Positions 56,734-64,000 of a DNA stretch of 64,000 nt are shown one piece after another. Made by a program: the position numbers and the translations under genes. The notes beneath the pieces were generated by a model. The model worked only from the letters and a program-made list of their open reading frames with translations, searched no databases and had not been told where the DNA came from. The stretch covers positions 1,364,001 to 1,428,000 of the forward strand of contig NC_065422.1 of the NCBI RefSeq assembly GCF_024362695.1. Direction: 5' to 3'. Positions within the stretch are counted from its first letter, which is position 1; each line of letters begins with the position of its first letter. Source of the DNA: Pectinophora gossypiella (Eukaryota > Arthropoda > Insecta > Lepidoptera > Gelechiidae).

Positions 56734-56931
56734 ACACATTGTTTTAAGTTTACGCGGTTATTATCATAATTAAAACACATAATAACGGGTTCTTACCGCG
56801 TTTAAATGGGGATATGAGACTCCCGATATTTCGACACTGTCATCCCGTGATCATGGCACTTGCAACAGTGTCGAAATATCGGGAGTCTCATATCCCCATT
56901 TAAACGCGGTAAGAACCCGTTATTATGTGTT
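56734..56931. mobile_element. IR-retroelement, best copy, 12-bp TSD
   Basis: Perfect TSD TCACTGATTTTT (56722-56733, 56932-56943). The left arm ACACATTGTTTTAAGTTTAC, GCGGTTATTATCATAATTAA to ATATTTCGACACTGT and the right arm is its complement, truncated at TTATTATGTGTT. Arms are about 90 bp, nearly perfect; the loop is CATCCCGTGATCATGGCACT. The constant end (ACAATGT-type) is the 3' end; the opposite end is variable. Confidence 0.85.
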
Positions 56932-56943
56932 TCACTGATTTTT

Positions 56944-57368
56944 GATTTCAAAAGTCTTTATTATACATTAAGAAATTACAGTATTAGAGACACAGTCTAA
57001 CAATACTTACTAGAATTAATTTAGTACAAATATTTCGCCAGCCATGAAGCCATACGGAAATTTATGACACATACATTGAGAACTATTTAAAAAAACTCAC
57101 TATTAATATCAAATTATATAAACAGACAAAAATTCTAAACACATTTTTGTTTTGTACGAACCCCAGTTAGATTTTATTTATTTATTACTATTAGCAACTA
57201 AGAATGTATGGGGGAGGGGATAATATTTATCGCTAAAGTGCGATAATTTGGATTAAGATGTGGATAGAAGTGTGAAGTGAATGTTTATACGGTTTGAAAA
57301 TATAAGCCGAATGAAAGTAGCATTACGAAAGCGGTATGCGAGATAACATGAAGGACTATTTTGTGGGC
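56944..57368. other. No feature recognised
   Basis: AT-rich apparently unique. Confidence 0.35.
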
Positions 57369-57703
57369 AATGGGATCTTCTTCTATCGTGTGGGTTCTGA
57401 GGTGAATTACCAACCCCATCAACCCTGGTGTCAGGGTTATTACTGAGCCGCCGCCATAGGCCCCTGACATGACTCATGTAACGACTACGTACTTACATCA
57501 GTAAGTAATAACCGGGACCAACGGCTTAACGTGCCTTCCGAAGCACGGATCTTTTTACTTTTTGGACAATCAAGTGATCAGCCTGTAATATCCTAACCAA
57601 ACTAGGGATCACAAAGTGATTTTTGTGATATGTCCCCACCGGGATTCGAACCCGGGACCTCCGGATCGTGAGCACAACGCTCAACCACTGGACCACGGAG
57701 GCG
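57369..57703 (-). mobile_element. SINE-A, full length, well conserved
   Basis: Reverse copy from CTTCTATCGTGTGGGTTCTG to CCACTGGACCACGGAGGCGCC with an intact B-box (GGGATTCGAACCCGGG). TSD not evident. Confidence 0.9.
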
Positions 57704-57734
57704 CCGTTAATGGCCGTTACTGGGATGAGCATCT

Positions 57735-58060
57735 GTCTTGGAACCGTGGTTATCCAGTTGAAAGAACGCTTGACTTTCACTGTGAGGATGGATGGATGTC
57801 CAGAATTATAACTATTGGTAAGTATGTAAAATTTTTGTTTGGCTCATAAATGATTATAACGTGCTCAGCGGTGAAGGAAAACATCGCAAGGAAACCAATA
57901 TTCCTGAGAAATGCATTTTTGGAGGTATGTGACCTAACCTGTATTGGGCTGGTTTCAGGGTCAGACAGGCAGTTGTTTCTGTAAAAACCGGACCTGTCAA
58001 ATCTTCAGGTTGGGTAAGCGGACCCTGTGAAAAACGGGATAATGCTAGGGAGATCTAGGG
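57735..58060 (+). mobile_element. SINE-D variant with head-body spacer
   Basis: Head AACCGTGGTTATCCAGTTGA, AAGAACGCTTGACTTTCACT, then a spacer GGATGGATGTCCAGAATTAT not in the reference, then the body GTGCTCAGCGGTGAAGG to CGGGATAATGCTAGGGAGAT. The spacer is shared with 58770-59215, so it defines a subfamily. Confidence 0.8.
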
Positions 58061-58357
58061 GGGTAGAGGTAAACATAGCTCAGACGCTGGTGGAGGGCGG
58101 AGAGTAGCCGTACTATAGGTAGTAGTATTATACTTTATTCTATGCTTCAGATGCAATTACTCACATTTCTTAAAGCGACACTGTCACATCATGCAATAGC
58201 GGGATGTCCATGCTATATGACTTCGTTAGACAAGCGTTGTCCAGTATTTACGCCAGACGAGCACTCGCCCGTCAACTGGCACGATACAGACTTAACACCC
58301 GACATCTGTCACTGTTCGGTCCGTTACAACTTAATTCCGGGGTTTAGATAGATATAT
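58061..58357. other. No feature recognised
   Basis: The 69-codon frame at 58142 matches nothing I know. Confidence 0.35.
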
Positions 58358-58369
58358 GTAGATAAGAGT

Positions 58370-58600
58370 ATACCGACCCCGCCATCGACTATCGCTATCG
58401 ACTCACTAGGGTCGATTAATTCTTCCAAATATTTTTCCTCTCAGACGACGCCCTGAGCCGAGGTTCACGCCCAACTGAGCACCCTCAGGCCTGTTGTCTT
58501 AAACGTTGTACCGGGTGAGAGCCTTCAGCGCTCCCGATTTGTCCGGCCAAGTAGTTAATGCCATCTGCGGCAAATCTAGAATAAGTCACGTCAAAAAAAA
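58370..58600 (+). mobile_element. Retroposon G, forward, perfect 12-bp TSD
   Basis: GTAGATAAGAGT at 58358-58369 and 58601-58612. Runs TACCGACCCCGCCATCGACT, GACGACGCCCTGAGCCGAGG, GCCATCTGCGGCAAATCTAG, to AAGTCACGTCAAAAAAAA. The poly(A) fixes the 3' end. Confidence 0.9.
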
Positions 58601-58769
58601 GTAGATAAGAGTTGATTTGTAGATTCGATCTATAGTTACCGGGATTATCTACGTACCTACCTACCTTAGAATAAGATTTTCCTGTAAATATCTTGTGAAT
58701 GTGTGTGCAATACCTAAAGTGTTGATTAGATATTATTGATACAAATTTTGTATCATCATTTCCCTAGCG

Positions 58770-59215
58770 TTTTCTCGTTTTTCACAAAGTCCTCTTACCT
58801 AACCTGAAGATTTGACAGGTCCGGTTTTTTTACAGAAGCGACTGCCTATCTGACCTTACAACCCGAGAAGGCTAAACCACCCCAATACAGGTTAAGTCAC
58901 ATACCTCTGAAAATGTATTTATCGGGAATTTGGGTTTCCTCACGATGTTTGGGTTTTCTCCTTTACCGCTAGGCACGTGATAACCATTTATGATCCAAAC
59001 GTAAATTATAACATACCAATAATTATAATTCTGGACATCCATCCATCCTCACAGTGAAAGAAAGTCAAGCGTTCTTGCAAATGGACGATTTTTTTTTTGA
59101 CGTGACTTATTGTAGATTTGCCGCAGATGGCATTAACTACTTGGCCGGACAAATGGGGAGCGCTGAAGGCTACCCGGTAACCCTGCAATTGGACAACCAC
59201 GGTTCCCAGACAGAT
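58770..59215 (-). mobile_element. SINE-D variant split by retroposon G
   Basis: Reverse SINE-D (CACAAAGTCCTCTTACCTAA to CAATTGGACAACCACGG). Interrupted at about 59091-59195; TGCAAATGGAC (59077-59087) and TGCAATTGGAC (59184-59194 region) bracket the insertion. Confidence 0.8.
59088..59183 (-). mobile_element. Retroposon G, short 3' copy nested in SINE-D
   Basis: Poly(T) then GACGTGACTTATTGTAGATT, GCCGCAGATGGCATTAACTA, CTTGGCCGGACAAATGGGGA; 5'-truncated to about 95 bp. Confidence 0.8.
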
Positions 59216-59684
59216 GTTAAATGATTCTGATTTCAAAACTTTATGTAAGATTAGTAATGTGTTCGTGACCTATTCAATTACATATGTAACATATTTCTTG
59301 TACAAATAAAATGTCTATTTCAATACAGATGCCCTTTATCAACCCAAGAAACACTTTCCCGGGCATAACAGTTAAAATAACAAGAGGAAAACTAACAATA
59401 ATACGAGAGACGTGATAAAAAAATATGGCGCCATGAAACTGCTCAATTGTAGAAAAGGTCCGGACCTACACTGTGTTCGATAGGGTCCCAAATATACATT
59501 GCTAGTACAGTGTATACAAAGATGCAGTAACGTAGCTAGAAAGCTTTTTTTTAAGTTTTCCATTTTTCTCCGAATACGATACAGATTATAAATTATTTCA
59601 TAAAAAATACAAAATTCTAAATACTTTATTACTTAGAAACTATTTACAATAATAAAGAAATATATATATATATATATTTATTTC
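59216..59684. other. No gene; (AT)n at 59660-59678
   Basis: Unique-looking. The 63-codon reverse frame at 59372 is not recognised. Confidence 0.4.
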
Positions 59685-60006
59685 TTCTAATATCGTGTGG
59701 GTTGTGATGTGGATTACCGACCTCATCAACCCTGGTTGACAGGTTTACTACTGAGCCGCCAAATGCCACATGGCACATGTAACAACTACTAACTTACATC
59801 AGTAAGTAGTAACCCGGACCAACGGCTGAACGTGCCTTCCGAAGCACGGATCATTTTACTTTTTGGACAATCAGGTGATCCGCCTGTAAAGTTTTAATCA
59901 AACTAGGGATCACAAAGTGATTTTCTCGATTTGTCCCCATTGGGTTCGAACCCGGAACCTCCGTATCGTGAGCACAACGCTCATCCACTGGACCACGGAG
60001 TCCGTT
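59685..60006 (-). mobile_element. SINE-A, full length
   Basis: Reverse copy with central block CCTTCCGAAGCACGGATCAT, head GGTTCGAACCCGGAACCTCC and CATCCACTGGACCACGGAG. Confidence 0.85.
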
Positions 60007-60194
60007 AGATAATACTTATAAATCACTGTTATTGTACTGCCTATCAAATATATACTGTTACAAAGGCTCAGAGTTTACCCAGTTACAAGAAATCGTTTCG
60101 TTTGCACATTTAACTAGATATCCTGATATAACAATTATATGAAAGTTACCTCTAGTGAGGAACCCGTCCTAATCATTGTTTTGGTAACAATTGG

Positions 60195-60480
60195 GTAGTT
60201 TCTTACGTCAAATATAAATTATGAAATTCTGATTAGGTACTACATAAAGACAGATCCAAAGGTGACAAAAACATTTTCTTTTTTAACGACTTCAAAAAAG
60301 GAGGAGGTTCTCAATTCGAATCGTATATTTTTTTTTCTATTTAAGTAACTTATTTATGAATTTTAATAAAGAAAAATGTAATAAAATATGAGACATTTTG
60401 TCACTTTTCAACAGATTCCATAGTAGTTTCGTGTTTTGATATTTACTGAAAATTAACTGATTTGACTAGTTAGGATTGTA
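60195..60480. mobile_element. Element H with an element S scrap
   Basis: GAAATTCTGATTAGGTACTA, CATAAAGACAGATCC, then CGACTTCAAAAAAGGAGGAG (60286-60335), then TTAAGTAACTTATTTATGAA and GATTTGACTAGTTAGG. Confidence 0.6.
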
Positions 60481-60484
60481 ATTT

Positions 60485-60640
60485 TCAGATTTTGTAGCCT
60501 AACCTGTATTGGGCTGGTATTGTTTCCCTTCGCGGGTTGGAAGGTCAGACAGGCAGTCGCTTCTGTAAAAAACCAAACCTGTCAAATCCTTCAGGATAGG
60601 TAAGTGGACCCCTGTAAAAAACGGGATAATGATAAGTTAT
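60485..60640 (+). mobile_element. SINE-D 3' half
   Basis: GTAGCCTAACCTGTATTGGG, AGGTCAGACAGGCAGTCGCT, tail CGGGATAATGATAAG. Confidence 0.7.
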
Positions 60641-60699
60641 CATCTGATGATGATTATTATGTAGTAGCCAGTTGGTAATTCAAAAACCCACAAGATAGA

Positions 60700-60885
60700 A
60701 GAAGATGTTGTAAGCCGTAAAACACCTTCACCAACCCGCAGTGGAGCAACGTGGTGGAGTATGCGCCATACACAGCGGTTAGCGGGGGGGGTTGTATCGT
60801 TGATTGAGGGTAATAGCCTTGTGCCCAGTTTCATTACAGTGCAGTGGGACGTATATAGGCTGTTTATATGTATGTATGTTATGTA
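60700..60885 (+). mobile_element. SINE-C 3' half
   Basis: GTAAGCCGTAAAACACCTTC, CCCGCAGTGGAGCAACGTGG, tail interrupted (CTTGTGCCCAG, then a TTTCATTACAGTG insert, then CAGTGGGACGTATATAGGCT). Confidence 0.7.
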
Positions 60886-61199
60886 TTAGGTTGTCACATT
60901 TCTATTGGAATCAGCTATTGCCAAAGGTCCTGCCCACCCCAATAGGTGAGAAAAGGCGTAAAAAGCGAGTGTGTAAGCTCGAAATATGATATTGAAATTC
61001 AATAGCTTATCTGGGTAATGTTAGCCGCAAAATGGTCAAAGAAAAAATATCTAAGACGTCCTTTGAACCCATGACAAATAGTTTCCTTACAAAGTGTCTG
61101 GGGTTGGTCTAGGGATGTTCCGAGCCGCCATGATGTGTTTTTTTTATTTAAAGGTAGCCAACATGATAATATAGACTTACTTTTCATGTTAGTCGATTG
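60886..61199. other. No feature recognised
   Basis: CCTGCCCACCCCAATAGG (60930) is a LINE-Q-tail-like scrap. Confidence 0.35.
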
Positions 61200-61295
61200 C
61201 ATAAGATCTCTTTGAGTGACTTTCCAGGCTACGTTCGCAAAAAACAACACAAATGGCGTTGTACAGCTTTAATTACCTATTTTCTCATTACTCGG
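61200..61295 (+). mobile_element. MITE-V pieces
   Basis: GACTTTCCAGGCTACGTTCG, AATGGCGTTGTACAGCTTTA, TTACCTATTTTCTCATTACT: left and right MITE-V ends joined with the middle deleted. Confidence 0.5.
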
Positions 61296-61298
61296 GTA

Positions 61299-61512
61299 CA
61301 TCATCATCATCATCAGCCCATTAACGTCCCCACTGCTGGGGCACGGGCCTTCCCTATGGATGGATAGGGATATGGCCTTAAACCATCACGCGGGCCCAGT
61401 GCGCATTGATGGTTATTAACGACTTCTAATGCAGCCGGGACCAACGGCTTAACGTGGCTTCCGAAGCACAGAGGAGCTCGAGATGAAAACTTTTTTTTTG
61501 TGGTCACCCATA
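61299..61512 (-). mobile_element. SINE-B, head truncated
   Basis: CATCATCATCATCAGCCCAT, CCCCACTGCTGGGGCACGGG, central block, GAGCTCGAGATGAAAAC, TTGTGGTCACCCA; the 5S-like and A-box parts are missing. Confidence 0.85.
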
Positions 61513-62975
61513 AAACCATAAAACCACCCAAAAAAAGACAACAACATCATATCTTTCCACTAAAACAATTACAAAAAAGCAAGACGGATGTTTGTCGAAA
61601 TGATTATAAGGTTAGTAATCACTTTTTTAGATATTTTGAAATTTCCACAGAAACAGACTATTTTATACAGAAAGTCATTTACTTACCTAGATAATAAAAA
61701 CCAGTACTTAATAAAAAGAAAAAAACACATTTTGATATGATTTTCATCACATTTTCATCAAAATTCCGGGTAAAAATTGTGACCACAATTTTTTAAATAT
61801 AATTGCGCGGTTTTGATTTATAACGTTAGTCATGTAAAGGAGAACATTTTTTATTCAGCCTTTGTTCTATTTATTTATTAATTCATAAATAAACGAAAGA
61901 TCTTTTGTTCACTCCATGTTTATGTTATTTAGGATATTTTGAATTTTGAATGAAAGTATCAAGAATATTTTAAACCTTTTTAAAAGGTGTTTTTAAGTTG
62001 CACTTTATTTTCTTAGGTTTTGGCTTCGCGCGGCTTGCGCATTTGCCACAGACAAAGATAGGGAAACGAATAGGAAAAAGGAAAAATCAAGGAACGGAAT
62101 TTAGAAAGGAATCAGTATTCACCTTATTGAAGGAAAGGGATTTTTTTATATAAGTATTTAAAATAACATAATGTATAGATTTATATTATAAGTTAATTCT
62201 TAATAATATTACATTGTCAACAGATCCTACATTAAAAATTATATTTTTATCCTATATTTTATTTATATTTGGCCTGCCTTCCCTAGTCGGACATCACTAG
62301 TGCGGGTAGGGTAGTAAGGATAATAGCTATATCTTGCACAAGGGTCGTTATTATGTTCTTATAGCTTATATTTTGTAAAAGGGTTTGAAATATTGCCATC
62401 TTCAATCTCTATGCACACAGTCCGTTTCGAGAATGGGAATTGTTGTAATGCGGGAATTAACGATAAAAATCATTTGGAAGATTCCCATTTGCACTAAATC
62501 TTATCATCATCCTAAGACTCCTCACATCGGGCTTTTACAGTAACATAATATCTACTCCACGGAATAGAAGAAAAATATTAGAAAGGCCTCAAGGCCTCAA
62601 CATTTGTAGTAGACTAAACGATTAGGTACACTGCAAATGTTGTGTGCACCTATAATTGGCTTATGTAACAGTCTAATTCCTGATGTAACTTTTATTTTAT
62701 TTAATGTTTTATTAAGCTGTTGGTGTACTTTTTTATAAATAAATAAATAAATATCCGATCATACTGAGGTTTTTAGCTTTCATGTGATATGGAGGGATCT
62801 CCTTTCATGATATTGGATAATGGACTTATTGCCCTGTAGGTTAATTCACAAAACGACCTTTAAATGTACTATCGCGGAGCTCGCATGACTATGATATTTT
62901 TAAGTTGACATGTATATCCCTAAAGTTGTGATACCTAAATTGAAAATTGGGATCTATTTATTTTGTAAGACATTC
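61513..62975. other. Longest repeat-poor stretch, no gene seen
   Basis: About 1.45 kb. AAAGGCCTCAAGGCCTCAAC (62582) is a tiny internal repeat. No ORF over 64 codons, no recognisable RNA and no splice-bounded coding exon I can defend. Confidence 0.45.
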
Positions 62976-62981
62976 ATCGGT

Positions 62982-63235
62982 GTTGCAGCGAATGCGGGGC
63001 AGCACCAATGGAATCCTAAATATGATAGAGGCGAGAATGGAGTCTGATGTTTTTGGCCGGTTCCTGGATCTGCACGTTAAACGGGTAGACCGAGGGATGG
63101 GCTAATTATTATTATAAAATGCCCACGCTACATCATTGTTGTGTACTAACATAGTTTGTAAGTTACATTGTTACTAACAAAAAAAATGGGCACTATTAGT
63201 CTAAAATAAAAGATTTTTTTTTATTATTCCAACAC
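62982..63235 (+). pseudogene. Probable retroelement ORF C-terminus and 3' UTR
   Basis: The forward frame VLQRMRGSTNGILNMIEARM, ESDVFGRFLDLHVKRVDRGM then TAA at 63105 looks protein-like although only about 42 codons long. The following ACTAACATAGTTTGTAAGTT, ACATTGTTACTAACA and AAAATAAAAGATTTTTTTT look like a LINE 3' UTR and tail, with a relative at 14740-14820. I do not recognise the domain. Confidence 0.45.
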
Positions 63236-63370
63236 AATGTATATTGTTTACGGAATAAATGAAATTGAAATTGCTCCGTATGTCATCAAGTCTGCGGACG
63301 AGTTTGCAAAGTTGAAATACGAACTATTTGCTCATACTTGTATGGCGCGCGTTTAGCGCTCACTTAGCCC

Positions 63371-63560
63371 TTCCAAACTCTTTCTTCTATTCCGTGAATG
63401 TGAAATTACACAATCCATCTTACAGAAAGATAAGCATAATAAACGCGTTTTATGTTTTTTAATTCGCACCTAATCCAGCATAGAAGAAAAACTCCCATTT
63501 TTAACTTAAACCATAGAGTAACGAATAATACATATACTTAGGCCCTTCCAGCTTCTTTCT
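63371..63560. repeat. Repeat J, copy 2
   Basis: AAACGCGTTTTATGTTTTTT, CAGCATAGAAGAA, CATAGAGTAACGAATAATAC; same orientation as 3440-3640. Confidence 0.55.
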
Positions 63561-64000
63561 TCTATTCCGTGATCTACCCCCGGGCACAAACCCTGGATAC
63601 TACACACTGTCTACCCCGATACAGGCACCACTTGTGTCACATTTTGCCAATCCATTAGAATGACAAAACTGGTGCAAAGAGTTTTCAAGCTGAGGTAGTT
63701 AAGTAAAATTCATAGTTTAGAGTCGACCACCTAAGAACTTTACCTCAATGTTGGCATTAGCCCAAGTTCTTACAATGTGAAATAGTGAGGTACGCTCCAA
63801 ACTCCTTTTGAGGTTGTTAGTAAATTGGCCCGCTGTTTTCTCCCTGCCTATTCACTCTTCTTCAAAACTACAGAGTGTTTCAGGCACATACTATCTTGAT
63901 GTAAGATTATGATTAAACACAAACCTTTTAAAAATATATAAAATATTTTAAGGTTTTAAAAGGAATTTTATTCTGTTTCCTTATAAAAAACCTTTTGTTA
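63561..64000. other. No feature recognised
   Basis: Unique-looking sequence to the window edge. Confidence 0.35.

Noticed and set aside
56734..56931. miRNA precursor
   Set aside because: The hairpin is nearly perfect over about 90 bp and repeated elsewhere with TSDs, which fits a transposable element better than a microRNA gene.

Overview
The window is AT-rich eukaryotic DNA packed with transposable elements, most likely intergenic or intronic DNA of a moth or butterfly. The evidence for Lepidoptera is the repeat content: tRNA-derived SINEs, RTE- and CR1/jockey-like LINE tails, TA-flanked MITEs and a Ty3/gypsy tail of kinds I associate with that order. I see no complete host protein-coding gene, no true tRNA or rRNA gene, no CRISPR array and nothing bacterial. 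Every recognisable coding stretch is a broken 3' piece of a retrotransposon.

Family names used here are local labels. SINE-A, SINE-C and SINE-D have tRNA-like heads; SINE-B has a 5S rRNA-like head. Retroposon G is a poly(A)-tailed family with target-site duplications (TSDs). LINE-N and LINE-Z are CR1/jockey-like; LINE-Q, RTE-like, W and Y are other LINE 3' ends. MITE-M and MITE-R sit at TA; MITE-P, MITE-V, element H, element S and several foldback elements are further DNA-type repeats. The 'IR-retroelement' is inverted on itself yet flanked by 12-14 bp TSDs.

Layout. 1-510: end of a gypsy-like pol and a putative 3' LTR. 0.6-11 kb: SINE, LINE and MITE fragments, a foldback element and a G-run. 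11.8-13.9 kb: element S, four ~255-bp tandem repeats, a (GT)n tract and a foldback element. 15.6-24 kb: LINE C-termini, MITE-R copies and nested SINE/LINE insertions. 24-32 kb: more SINEs, a hairpin MITE, a long (AAAATAAT)n array, and a segment that is an inverted copy of 18.6-19.2 kb. 32-41 kb: a foldback element, a LINE inside a SINE, and a hAT-like element with an 8-bp TSD. 41.7-44.3 kb: the least repetitive and most GC-rich part, with a CpG-rich, initiator-bearing stretch followed by a splice-donor-like site; this is the only candidate for a host promoter and first exon. 44.8-64 kb: nested MITEs, LINEs and SINEs, and a 32-bp minisatellite.

The elements are connected. SINE-B and SINE-C end in sequence matching the RTE-like LINE 3' coding ends in this window, and SINE-A ends like a zinc-knuckle LINE fragment at 55.5-55.7 kb, which suggests which LINE machinery moved which SINE. 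SINE-A, -B and -C share one central block despite different heads. Several insertions can be dated relative to each other because a second copy of the host repeat shows the empty site.
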